Of a stretch of 64,000 nucleotides of DNA, positions 25,408 to 33,162 are shown in pieces. The translations under genes and the position numbers were made by a program. Position 1 is the first letter of the stretch, and each line of letters opens with the position of its first letter. The stretch covers positions 62,001-126,000 of the forward strand of contig NZ_RXOZ01000032.1 in the NCBI RefSeq assembly GCF_003991205.1, given 5' to 3'. The notes under the pieces were generated by a model. That model did no database searches, had not been told where the DNA came from, and worked only from the letters and a program-made list of their open reading frames with translations. Source of the DNA: Georgenia sp. SYP-B2076. Its GTDB lineage: Bacteria > Actinomycetota > Actinomycetes > Actinomycetales > Actinomycetaceae.

Positions 25408-26100
25408 ATGGCCGTCACGTCCGTCTCAGCGCCGTCGGCCGGCACGCCGACCTCCGGGCAGGTGACCGTCGCCGTCGTCGTCGACCATCCCGCCGTCGTC
25501 CTGGGGGTGCAGCAGATCCTCGCCGGGGCCCCCGCGCTGCACCTGCTCGGCGCATTCCCCACCGTGGCCACGCTCGTGGACGGGCTCGGCAGCCGCCGCC
25601 CCGCCGACGTCGTCCTCCTCGACCTGCAGCTGGCCGACGGTTCCTCCCCCGGCCGCAACATCGCCGCCGTGACGGCGGCCGGGGCGCACGTCCTGCTCTT
25701 CGCCGCCGGCGGGGGCCACTACCTCCACCGGCTCGCCGCGGCCAACGGCATGCGGGGGGTCGTGCACAAGACCGCCCCGGCCCCGATGCTCGTCGAGGCC
25801 CTGACCGCGGCAGGTCGGGGCGAGCAGGTGGGCCTGGTGGCCGCGGACCTGGAGTGGTCACGCGGCGACGCGCCGCTGTCCCCGCGCGAGCGCGAGACCC
25901 TCGCGCTCTACGCCGCGGGCGAGAAGTCCGAGCGCGTGGCCCAGCGCCTGGGCATCTCCCGGGAGACGGTCAACGACTACGTCGCCCGCATCCGCGCGAA
26001 GTACCGCACGGCGGGACGCGCCGCGGACACGAAGGTCGACCTGTACAAGCGGGCCGTCGAGGACGGCATCCTGCCCCCGCCGGGGTACCCCGAGCTCTAG
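25408..26100 (+). CDS. LuxR-family response regulator with atypical receiver
   Basis: A 230-residue regulator. The receiver (about 18-135) has the phosphoacceptor in VVLLDLQLADGS and the conserved Lys in VVHKTAPAP, but the acidic pair at strand 1 reads VVVDHPAVV, with one Asp. A LuxR/GerE helix-turn-helix follows (about 155-215): LSPRERETLALYAAG then RLGISRETVNDYVARIRAKY. No histidine kinase gene is adjacent, so it is an orphan here. ATG 25408 has AAGGGAGG upstream. Its stop overlaps the convergent LmeA-like stop within CTAG (26097-26100). Confidence 0.87.
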   Translation: MAVTSVSAPSAGTPTSGQVTVAVVVDHPAVVLGVQQILAGAPALHLLGAFPTVATLVDGLGSRRPADVVLLDLQLADGSSPGRNIAAVTAAGAHVLLFAAGGGHYLHRLAAANGMRGVVHKTAPAPMLVEALTAAGRGEQVGLVAADLEWSRGDAPLSPRERETLALYAAGEKSERVAQRLGISRETVNDYVARIRAKYRTAGRAADTKVDLYKRAVEDGILPPPGYPEL

Positions 26101-26777
26101 CCCAGGACGACGTCCTCGCCGGCGAGCGTGAGCCGAACCCCGCCGTCCTGGGCGCGGACGCCGTCGACGGCCAGGCCCTGCGGCAGGTTCGGGACCGCCA
26201 GGTCGAAGCTGAGCGGCGTGGAGCCCAGCAACGGGGCGAGGGCCCCGGCGTCGACCTCCTGGCCGCCGAGCGTGAGCCGGACGACGCGGACCTGGATGGA
26301 CTGCCCGGCGACCGTGGGCTCCGCCAGGACCTCCAGGGGCATGCCGAGCAGGGTCGCCCGGAGGGTGACGCCCTCGGTGTGGGTGCTCACGGCCAGCCCC
26401 AGGTCGCCGTGCCGCTCGTCGACGAGGCGCTGGATCTCGGCGTCCGGCAACGTGCCCGTCACCTCCAGGCGCCCGGCGGTGATCGGCTGCGTCAGCGCGA
26501 CCCCGCGCGCGTGCACCTTAACGTCGTCCAGCTGCGTCCCCTCCGCGACGACGCCGGCGGCGCTGGCCCGCACGCTCGTCATGGTCCCGGCCGCGACCTG
26601 GGTGAGGAAGGGGAAGCCGTCGATCGTCACGTCGGGCTCGCCGTCGACCTCCATGAAGGAGGTCAGCTGCTTGGCCACCTCGGTCTCGGCGCGCGCGTGC
26701 AGCACCCGGTCCACCACCACTGCGGCGGCGAGGAGCACGACGAGGATCAGGGCCGCCCAGGCCACGAATCGGCGCAT
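26097..26777 (-). CDS. DUF2993 (LmeA-like) lipid-binding protein
   Basis: A 226-residue protein with an N-terminal signal anchor (FVAWAALILVVLLAAAVVV) and a DUF2993 domain with VTIDGFPFLTQVAAGTMTSV. LmeA of mycobacteria is a periplasmic protein of this family that supports lipomannan elongation, so a cell-envelope lipid role is likely. TACCGT (26784-26789) is 6 nt before ATG 26777, so the message may be leaderless; the overlapping GGAGA is too close to act as a normal ribosome site. It is convergent with the response regulator, sharing four bases. Confidence 0.83.
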   Translation of the reverse strand: MRRFVAWAALILVVLLAAAVVVDRVLHARAETEVAKQLTSFMEVDGEPDVTIDGFPFLTQVAAGTMTSVRASAAGVVAEGTQLDDVKVHARGVALTQPITAGRLEVTGTLPDAEIQRLVDERHGDLGLAVSTHTEGVTLRATLLGMPLEVLAEPTVAGQSIQVRVVRLTLGGQEVDAGALAPLLGSTPLSFDLAVPNLPQGLAVDGVRAQDGGVRLTLAGEDVVLG

Positions 26778-26888
26778 GTCTCCACGGTAGGGGCTCGCGC
26801 CCCGGCGGGACGTCGGCGCCCGGCCTGCACACGGCGCGCGCCGGCCGGCGCGCGGGCCGTGTGTAGGGTCGTCGGGAAACCGACGGGA

Positions 26889-28328
26889 ATGGGTGGTGAC
26901 GTGGACGACGTGGATCTGGCACGCCAGGCCGCCGACCCTGGCACGCCGCTGACCACCCTGCATCGCCTCGCCCAGGACCATCCGGGGCTGCGCGCGGCCA
27001 TTGCCACGAACCCCTCGACCTACCCGGCGCTCCTCGGGTGGCTGGGCCGGCTCGGCGTGCCGGAGATCGACGCCGCGCTCGCGGCCCGCGCCGAGCCGGC
27101 GCTACCGCCCTCGATCCCACCGGCGTCTCCGCGCCGCGAGGCTCGGGACGAGCCGGCGTCGGGGCGTGACCGGCCGTCCCGGCGCGGGTCAGCCGCCCAG
27201 CCGGTGCTGCCGCCCTCGATCCCGCCCCGCACGACGATCGGCGACCGGCTGGACGACGCGGGCGCCGAGGACTTCCCCACCGGGAACATCACCGCGGTCC
27301 TCGCCCCGGCCGGCCGATCCGTCGCCGTCGACGGCGTCGACGGCGTCGACGGCAGCGGGGCGACGGATGGCGACCGGGCAGTGGATGGCGGCGCGGACGA
27401 CGGCACGGGTACGGACCGAGACGCGGGCGCGGTCGACGGCACGGGCCGTACGACGCCGGTGGCCGGCATCCCCGTCGCCGCGGGATCCCCGGCCGCCGCG
27501 CCGGTGGCCGGACATCCCTCAGACGGCCGGCCGACGCGACCCCGGGCACGATGGGCGCTCATCGTCGTGGTCGCCGTGCTCCTCGTGGGCGCGCTGGTGT
27601 GGGCCTTGAGCCAGCGCGGCGACGACGACGATGCGACGGCCCCGGCGTCGACCACGGCCACGGCGGACCCGGGTGAGACCGCGCCCGCCGCGCCGGCCCG
27701 TGCGCGGGCCGCGCTCGTGGCCCTGCCTGCCGCGTCGGCATGCTCCGACGTCGCCGCGGACGCCCAGGTGTTCTCCGCCTACGCGCGCGCCACCGCGGCC
27801 GACGGCGCCTGGACCGACCCGACAGACGGCGAGGTCGTGACCATCACCCTCGCCGGCCTGCAGGAGGCCTGCGGCGCGGCCCACGCCGTCGCCGTCAACG
27901 ACGCACTGGTCGCGGACCCCGAGGCCCCGGCCGCCCTCGTGACCAGGCTGACGACAGCCACGGACTGGGTGGCGCTCGCCCGGCACGCGCCACCCGGCGC
28001 CCAGGAGCGCACCAGCTTCGCCAGCCCGTCGGGGAACATCGCGTGCAGCCTGGGCGCGGATGCGGCGTCGTGCACCATCACGAAGCACGCCTTCGCCCCG
28101 CCCGAGGGCTGCGCGGCGGGGCCGGTCACGCTCGTCGTCGGCGCCGGCGGCGACGCCCGCGTCGACTGCGCCGTGCCGGCCGCCGCCGCGAACGGCACGC
28201 TGGAGTACGGCCAGGCGGCCACGGCCGGCCGCTTCGCCTGCACGAGCGAGCAGACCGGCGTGAGCTGCTGGAGCGTGCTGAACGGGCACGGCTTCTCCGT
28301 CGCCCGGGCCGGCGTCAGCGTCTTCTGA
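26889..28328 (+). CDS. LRV-domain single-span membrane protein
   Basis: A 479-residue protein. Residues about 8-65 form a variant leucine-rich repeat (LRV) domain (DLARQAADPGTPLTTLHRLA; IATNPSTYPALLGWLGRLG). A long low-complexity cytosolic linker follows, including VDGVDGVDG encoded by 9-bp repeats and two LPPSIPP motifs, then a membrane span (ALIVVVAVLLVGALVWAL). The outer part (about 270-479) contains six or more cysteines and the segment SPSGNIACSLG, seen in other actinobacterial secreted proteins. Function unknown. ATG 26889 is chosen; GTG 26901 is possible. TAGGGT at 26864-26869 is a likely -10. Confidence 0.75.
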   Translation: MGGDVDDVDLARQAADPGTPLTTLHRLAQDHPGLRAAIATNPSTYPALLGWLGRLGVPEIDAALAARAEPALPPSIPPASPRREARDEPASGRDRPSRRGSAAQPVLPPSIPPRTTIGDRLDDAGAEDFPTGNITAVLAPAGRSVAVDGVDGVDGSGATDGDRAVDGGADDGTGTDRDAGAVDGTGRTTPVAGIPVAAGSPAAAPVAGHPSDGRPTRPRARWALIVVVAVLLVGALVWALSQRGDDDDATAPASTTATADPGETAPAAPARARAALVALPAASACSDVAADAQVFSAYARATAADGAWTDPTDGEVVTITLAGLQEACGAAHAVAVNDALVADPEAPAALVTRLTTATDWVALARHAPPGAQERTSFASPSGNIACSLGADAASCTITKHAFAPPEGCAAGPVTLVVGAGGDARVDCAVPAAAANGTLEYGQAATAGRFACTSEQTGVSCWSVLNGHGFSVARAGVSVF

Positions 28329-28340
28329 GGTGCGCCTGGT

Positions 28341-29201
28341 CTAGCCGGCGGCCCAGCCGGCGATACCCGCGGCCACGGCGTCGGCGTAGCGCTGCCGGCC
28401 GTCCTCGCTCTCCGTCAGCGACGCCTCCTCGGGGTTGCGCATCTCGGCGAGCTCGAGCATCACGGCCGGGCGCTGCGCCCAGTTCAGCGTCGCGAGGTCG
28501 GCGCGCTCGCTCAGCGCGCCCGGGTACGAGGACGACGGCGTGAAGCCGGCCCCCGCCAGCGCCTCGAGCAGCGCGCGGGCGAGGGCGAGGGAGGGCGTGC
28601 CCTGCGCCTCGTTCAGCGGAGGCGCCGAGACGATCGCGAAGTACCCGCGCACGGTGGGGTCGTCCGCACCGTCGGCATGCAGGGAGACGGTCAGGTCGGC
28701 GTCGAGGTCCTGCGCCATGCGGCCCCGGACGTCCACGCAGGGGCCGACGCCGTCGTCGCTCTCCCGGGTGAGGGTGACCTGCGCGCCGTCGGCCTCCAGC
28801 ACGGCGCGCGCGCGGACGGCGACGTCCCAGGTGAAGGCGTGCTCGGGGTAACCCGAGGCCGTCGACGTCCCGACGGTGTTGCACGCCTTGGCGGCGCCCC
28901 GGCCGTCCTCCACCAGCGCGTTGACCTCGGCGGCGGCGGAGCCGTTCCCTCCGTTGTGCCCGGGGTCCAGGACCACGTGGAGACCGTCGAGGGGTCTCGG
29001 CTCAGGGCTGGGGGCCACCGGCGAGGCGCTGGGGGCCGCGACGCCGTCGTGGGCCGGCGGCAGGCGCAGCGCGAGGTAGAGACCGATGGCGACGACGCCC
29101 AGCGCGACGAGCGCGACCACGAGCCGGCGGGCCACGACGGCACGGCGGCGCGGTCCCTCTGGTTCGTCTGGCCGTGCGGTCGGGGCGACGTCGGAAGGCA
29201 C
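28341..29201 (-). CDS. Membrane-anchored N-acetylmuramoyl-L-alanine amidase (Amidase_3)
   Basis: A 286-residue protein with a basic N-terminus, one span (VVALVALGVVAIGLYLAL) and an outer Amidase_3 domain. Zinc ligands fit His in VLDPGHNG, Glu in the segment between, and His in VSLHADGADD; the catalytic Glu fits LELAEMRNPEE. It would cleave the amide between muramic acid and the stem peptide during wall remodelling. The start is GTG 29201. It is convergent with the LRV gene (12-nt gap). The peptide gene upstream on the same strand is separated from it by a strong hairpin. Confidence 0.87.
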   Translation of the reverse strand: MPSDVAPTARPDEPEGPRRRAVVARRLVVALVALGVVAIGLYLALRLPPAHDGVAAPSASPVAPSPEPRPLDGLHVVLDPGHNGGNGSAAAEVNALVEDGRGAAKACNTVGTSTASGYPEHAFTWDVAVRARAVLEADGAQVTLTRESDDGVGPCVDVRGRMAQDLDADLTVSLHADGADDPTVRGYFAIVSAPPLNEAQGTPSLALARALLEALAGAGFTPSSSYPGALSERADLATLNWAQRPAVMLELAEMRNPEEASLTESEDGRQRYADAVAAGIAGWAAG

Positions 29202-29340
29202 GCGGCCATCCTCACATCTCGGGCCCACGGTGCCCGCAGCCAGGTGCACGGGCAGTGCGGGCGGCGCCGCGCGCACAGACCGTGCGGGCGGTGGCGCAGC
29301 AGCAGTCTCTGTAGGCGCGGCAACGAACGAAGACACGGCT

Positions 29341-29372
29341 GCGCCCCGGGCCAGAGTTCCGGCCCGGGGCGC
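29341..29372 (-). terminator. Strong hairpin after the secreted-peptide gene
   Basis: GCGCCCCGGGCC (29341-29352) and GGCCCGGGGCGC (29361-29372) form a perfect 12-bp stem with an 8-nt loop. It starts 41 nt after the stop of the minus-strand peptide gene and 139 nt before the amidase start. There is no U-run, so it may be a factor-assisted terminator or an RNA-stabilising end. Confidence 0.6.
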
Positions 29373-29413
29373 AAGCACGCTGCTTCAGTCCTGGACGGGA
29401 CCTTGAGCGTCGG

Positions 29414-29557
29414 TCAGCGCGAGCCCGGCATCGGCCAGCAGATTGAACAGTTCGTCGACACGCGGCCGTCCTTCACGCTCGCGGCGGACGACGGCGCCGC
29501 GACGATGCCGACGAGCCCAACGGCGAGGAGGAGGCTAGCTCCCAGCTTTCGCACCAT
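29414..29557 (-). CDS. 47-residue secreted peptide with CSICWP core
   Basis: A short gene that a length filter would miss. ATG 29557 is preceded by AGGGAG at a 7-nt distance. The product begins MVRKLGASLLLAVGLVGIVA, an ideal signal sequence (basic start, hydrophobic core, then APSSAA as a signal-peptidase site). This leaves about 21 residues: SVKDGRVSTNCSICWPMPGS plus a final Arg. The two cysteines (CxxC) could form a disulphide or be modified. A hairpin follows the gene, another lies in its leader (29581-29600), and a promoter with a palindrome lies upstream. It is divergent from the TrmB/LuxR regulator. Function unknown; a peptide signal or RiPP-type precursor is inference. Confidence 0.7.
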   Translation of the reverse strand: MVRKLGASLLLAVGLVGIVAAPSSAASVKDGRVSTNCSICWPMPGSR

Positions 29558-29580
29558 GTTCGTTCTCCCTTAGGACGAGT

Positions 29581-29600
29581 GGGGCCGGGGGGGCGGCCCC
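29581..29600 (-). promoter_or_regulatory. Leader hairpin of the secreted-peptide message
   Basis: GGGGCC (29581-29586) and GGCCCC (29595-29600) form a 6-bp GC stem with a C-rich loop on the minus-strand RNA. It lies between the predicted transcription start and the ribosome-binding site of the 47-residue peptide. It may tune translation or attenuate the message. Confidence 0.35.
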
Positions 29601-29631
29601 TTCATGCCGATCATCGCGCTTTCGGACGGCG

Positions 29632-29677
29632 ATAGTAGGAAGCGGTTCTGCGCAGTTCCTGTCATGGCAGGAAGTGC
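29632..29677 (-). promoter_or_regulatory. Promoter and palindromic operator between peptide gene and regulator
   Basis: A minus-strand -10 box TACTAT (29632-29637) has an inverted repeat just upstream: GCAGTTCCTG (29652-29661), spacer tcatgg, CAGGAAGTGC (29668-29677), 10-bp arms with one mismatch. The repeat centre is near -40 relative to the peptide transcription start, covering the -35 region, which itself is poor. That position suits an activator such as the neighbouring LuxR-type protein, or an on/off switch. TATCAT (29737-29742) is a possible -10 for the regulator gene. Confidence 0.55.
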
Positions 29678-29761
29678 GCGACACCCCCGAGCAACGGGCC
29701 CGTACAACGGGACGAACCGACCCGCATATCATCGACGCAGGATCACGTCGTCTGGGGAGCC

Positions 29762-30736
29762 ATGTTCGAAACGCTGGGACTGGATGCGAACGCCATCGCG
29801 GTGTATCGCACCCTGCTGTCCTCGCCCGGCGCGACCCACCCGCAGCTCGTCGAACGCACCGGCCTCGGCCACGACGAGGTACATGCCCTCATCGACGTGC
29901 TCGAGGAGCGCGGGTTCCTCCGCCGGGGCCACACGGACCCGACCGACCTGCGCACCGAGTCTCCCCAGGTGGCCTTCGAGCGGCTCCTCGGTCAGCAGGA
30001 GGAGAAGCTCCACCGCGAGCAGGAGCAGCTCAGCGCGATCCGGTCCGGGGCCGCCGAGCTCATCGACGAGTACCAACGGGCAGTGAACAGGCGCATCGGC
30101 GCGGTCGAGCACCTGACCGGCGTTGATGAGATCGTGTCGCGGCTGCGCGAGCTCAGTCAGAATGTGTCGAACACCCTCGACTCCGTCATCACCATGGCGC
30201 CGACGCCGCACATGCTCGCACAGGCCAAGACCGACGAAGAGCCCTTCCTGGCACGCGGCATCAAGAACCGCTCGATCTATCCCGCGGCCGCCCGCCACGC
30301 GGAAGGGGTTCCCGAGTACGCGGCCTGGCTGGCAGAGCGAGGCGCGGCCGCCCGGACGTCGATCACGGTGCCCAACCGCATCCTCATCTACGACGGCGAA
30401 GTCGCCGTCCTCAACTTCGACCCCGAGGACTACTGGCGCGGCGCGGTGATCGTCAACACGCCCGGCGTCGTCGCAACCCTGCGCGCGCTGTTCGAGCTGC
30501 TCTGGGAGGGCGGCACGGATCTCGCGCCGACGGCCGCGGACGAGGACCAGCTCCGCCCCGAGGAGCGCGAGCTCCTCCAGCTCCTCGCGCGCGGCATGAA
30601 GGACGAGGCCATCGCCCGGCAGCTGGGGATCTCCATCCGCACGGTCCGGCGCATGATCAACACGCTGAGCAGCCGGATGGGCACCGCGAGCCGCTTCGCG
30701 CTGGGAGTCCGTGCTGCCCAGCTGGGCTGCCTCTAG
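29762..30736 (+). CDS. TrmB-like / LuxR two-headed transcriptional regulator
   Basis: A 324-residue regulator with DNA-binding domains at both ends. Residues 1-75 form a TrmB-type winged helix (MFETLGLDANAIAVYRTLL; LVERTGLGHDEVHALIDVLE). Residues about 80-115 are a Glu/Gln-rich coiled coil. Residues about 120-240 form a central sensor-like domain ending DGEVAVLNFDPEDYWRGAVI, like the PLD-fold middle of TrmB proteins. Residues about 258-320 are a LuxR helix-turn-helix (RPEERELLQLLARGMKDEAI; LGISIRTVRRMINTLSSRMG). ATG 29762 has GGGGAG upstream. It is divergent from the 47-residue peptide gene, and I infer it senses that peptide or its product. Confidence 0.83.
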   Translation: MFETLGLDANAIAVYRTLLSSPGATHPQLVERTGLGHDEVHALIDVLEERGFLRRGHTDPTDLRTESPQVAFERLLGQQEEKLHREQEQLSAIRSGAAELIDEYQRAVNRRIGAVEHLTGVDEIVSRLRELSQNVSNTLDSVITMAPTPHMLAQAKTDEEPFLARGIKNRSIYPAAARHAEGVPEYAAWLAERGAAARTSITVPNRILIYDGEVAVLNFDPEDYWRGAVIVNTPGVVATLRALFELLWEGGTDLAPTAADEDQLRPEERELLQLLARGMKDEAIARQLGISIRTVRRMINTLSSRMGTASRFALGVRAAQLGCL

Positions 30737-30853
30737 GGGTTCGCGAGTCGGACGGCGCGAGCGTCGCGTCGGCCCGCACGCTGAAAGCGCTGACGACGGG
30801 AGCGCGCCGACCGGCACCACGGCAGCCGCCGTGCCTGCGCGCGCGCCGGCTTT

Positions 30854-31729
30854 TCAGCCGTAGGTCGGGAGCGACGCCTCGATGAGCACGATCGGCTGAC
30901 GGCTGCGACCCTGCGACACCACGGTGCGCGAGACCACCTCCAGGCCGGCGCGCTCGAGCTCGATCTGGAGCTGAGTGCCGCCCAGCACGCGCTGCGTCGT
31001 CGTGAAGACGGGGACGCGCCCGCGACCGGTGTCCTTCGGCAGGGCCGTCAGGGTCCACGTGGGCGCGCCGGGCTCCCAGTAGTCGTACGCGCGGTAGCTG
31101 CGGCCGCTGGGCGTCACGAGCTCGGTGCCGACCTCGGGCGGCAGCAGGCCCGCGCCGTGGTCGATGGTGCTGACGAGGAACCGGCCGCCCGGGGCGAGGT
31201 GGCGGCACACCGACCGGTACAGGCCCGCGCGCCCGGCCCCGTCGAGGAGCGCGACCGAGGACCCACCCAGGACGATCGCGGCGAACTCCCGGCCGAGGGA
31301 GAAGTCGCTCATGTCCGCCTGGACGGTGCTGCAGCGCCGCAGCAACGCCTCCGGCGCCCTGTGCAGGCGTGTCACGAGGCGGTCGAGCATCTCGCCGGAG
31401 ATGTCGAGCGCGGTGACCTCCCGCCGCAGCGCGAGCAGCGGAACAGTCAGCCGCCCGAGCCCGGCCGCGAGGTCCAGGACGGGCCCCTCCAGCGCCAGGA
31501 CCGTGCGCAGCACGGCGCGGATCTCGTGCATCTCGTTGTCGCTGAGGTCCGCGTGGATGTCGGCGCCGACCTCGTCGCACGGGCCGTGCACGTCCGCGCG
31601 GTCCCCGAGGGCGGCGACGAGGTGGCCCGCGCGCCCGGGGATGCCGTGGGTGGTCGTCGGCCGGGCGGGCGCGAGGCGAAGAGGGCTGCCGAAGGCGTGC
31701 GTCGGTGCCGCGGTGGGCAGTGCGCTCAT
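30854..31729 (-). CDS. Class I SAM-dependent methyltransferase beside LanC-like gene
   Basis: A 291-residue methyltransferase. After about 60 unrelated residues, the Rossmann domain shows motif I (PVLDLAAGLGRLTVPLL), the acidic loop VTALDISGEML, motif II near VQADMSDFSLG, and LAPGGRFLVSTID. The C-terminal third (about 190-291) is a beta-rich substrate domain. ATG 31729 has GGGAGGGA upstream. It lies 31 nt downstream of the LanC-like gene on the same strand, so they form an operon. The substrate is unknown; a peptide is plausible because of the partner gene. It is convergent with the regulator across 117 nt with only weak hairpins. Confidence 0.8.
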   Translation of the reverse strand: MSALPTAAPTHAFGSPLRLAPARPTTTHGIPGRAGHLVAALGDRADVHGPCDEVGADIHADLSDNEMHEIRAVLRTVLALEGPVLDLAAGLGRLTVPLLALRREVTALDISGEMLDRLVTRLHRAPEALLRRCSTVQADMSDFSLGREFAAIVLGGSSVALLDGAGRAGLYRSVCRHLAPGGRFLVSTIDHGAGLLPPEVGTELVTPSGRSYRAYDYWEPGAPTWTLTALPKDTGRGRVPVFTTTQRVLGGTQLQIELERAGLEVVSRTVVSQGRSRQPIVLIEASLPTYG

Positions 31730-31760
31730 CGGAGTCCCTCCCTCGTTCCCTGGGTCGTCG

Positions 31761-32996
31761 TCACCAGAAGAGGGGCATGCGGCGGTCGCCGCCGCCCAGG
31801 AGCTGGTCCAGGGCGATCAGGACCCCGGCGGCGCCGGAGCCGAGGTCGGCGGAGGGCCGGTGGGCGTCAGCGCCGATGAACGGGATGCGCGCGGTGGCGG
31901 CGCCCAGGCGCTCTAGGTGGGGGCTGATGACCGACAGGCGGTCCGACGGCGGGTCCCACGGCCGTGAGCGCAGGTACTGCAGGGCCACCAGCGTGCCCGC
32001 CCACCCGTGGAACAGCCCCGGGTGGGAGCTGACGTGCTGCTCGCAGGCGGCCGCGATGGACTCACGTGCCTGGTAGAGCCACGGCGCGTCGATGTAGTTC
32101 ATGGCCTCGTGCACGACCATGCCGACACCCGCGCTGCCGACGCCGAAGTAGGGGCGCTGGCGCCACAGCGCCGGGGCGCCGGGCTCCGCGAAGGGTGCCC
32201 AGCCGAGGAGCGCGAGGTCACGGCGGAGTGCGGTCTCCACGTGGGCGAGCAGCCGCTTGTCGGCGGTGATCTCATACACGTGAAGGAGGAAGAGCGCCAC
32301 ACCCGCGCCGCCGTGGAGGACCCCCGGCCGGAGCAGGGCGCGGCCCTGCGGGTCCAGCCTGGTGGTCAGCTCGTCGGCGATCATGCACACGCGATCGAGG
32401 AGCGCGTCGCCGTCGTCGAAGGGCGCCCGCTCGAGAAGCGCGAGCCCGAGGCCGGGCAGCCCCCCGTCCAGCTCGGTGCCGAGGCCCGCGAGCGGGACCT
32501 CCTCGAGCGTCTCCCACAGGCGCCGTGCAGCGTCCACGCGACCGAGACGGTCCAGCGCGAGCGCGATCCCACCGAGCCCGTCGACGAGCCCCGGTCCCGG
32601 ACCCTCCATCCGGAAGACCGCCCCCTCCAACCAGTCGACGAGCTCGGTGGGAACCTCTGTCCCGACCTCCGCCAGGGTCCACAGCACGCCGGCGGCGCCG
32701 GAGCCGAAGCTCACGCCTCCGTGGGGCCTGAGGAGCTGCTGGGGGTCGCCGGGGAAAAGCCGGTCCAGTCGGTGGGGCGTCGCCGCGGCAAGGATGCTGC
32801 GGCTGATCTCCTCACGAAGCTGGGGGTAGGAACGCTCGTCGATCTCGAGAGGCGTGACCTCGCGGCGCGCGCGGAGGCTGATGAGCTCTCCGGTGCGGGC
32901 CTCGGAGGCGTAGGCAGCCATCGCCTCACCCAGGTGGGTGGAGTCGCGCTCCGACGGCCGCGGCTCGAATGGCAGCAGCACCGATGCATCAGTCAT
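31761..32996 (-). CDS. Stand-alone LanC-like protein lacking zinc ligands
   Basis: A 411-residue LanC-fold protein. Seven Gly-rich repeats of the alpha/alpha barrel are visible (GSGAAGVLWTL, GLVDGLGGIALAL, GGLPGLGLAL, GVLHGGAGVALFL, GVGSAGVGMVV, HGWAGTLVAL, GSGAAGVLIAL), so the toroid looks complete. In zinc-dependent LanC cyclases the last motifs carry Cys and Cys-His (WCYG, CHG). Here they read YFGV and LFHG, so both Cys ligands are missing, as in the cyclase domain of class III LanKC enzymes. The linker RLFPGDPQQL before the barrel also looks LanKC-like. There is no kinase or lyase domain, upstream or fused. ATG 32996 has GAGGGGGAG before it. Confidence 0.82.
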   Translation of the reverse strand: MTDASVLLPFEPRPSERDSTHLGEAMAAYASEARTGELISLRARREVTPLEIDERSYPQLREEISRSILAAATPHRLDRLFPGDPQQLLRPHGGVSFGSGAAGVLWTLAEVGTEVPTELVDWLEGAVFRMEGPGPGLVDGLGGIALALDRLGRVDAARRLWETLEEVPLAGLGTELDGGLPGLGLALLERAPFDDGDALLDRVCMIADELTTRLDPQGRALLRPGVLHGGAGVALFLLHVYEITADKRLLAHVETALRRDLALLGWAPFAEPGAPALWRQRPYFGVGSAGVGMVVHEAMNYIDAPWLYQARESIAAACEQHVSSHPGLFHGWAGTLVALQYLRSRPWDPPSDRLSVISPHLERLGAATARIPFIGADAHRPSADLGSGAAGVLIALDQLLGGGDRRMPLFW

Positions 32997-33162
32997 GGCT
33001 CCCCCTCTCGTTCGCCGTGTCCCGTCCCGCCGGGCGCCTCTCGGAGAGAGGTGTCTACCGGTGGAACTCCTCGACCGTAACGAGAAGGTGTGGGCTGATA
33101 CCAGCAGCAGGGGAGGCACGTCTATGCCATGTCCACTTCCTGCCACGCCCGGATGTCGCGCG

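Noticed and set aside
27330-27360. 9-bp repeat GTCGACGGC as a regulatory repeat
   Set aside because: It encodes VDGVDGVDG within the disordered linker of the LRV membrane protein, and in-frame slippage explains it.
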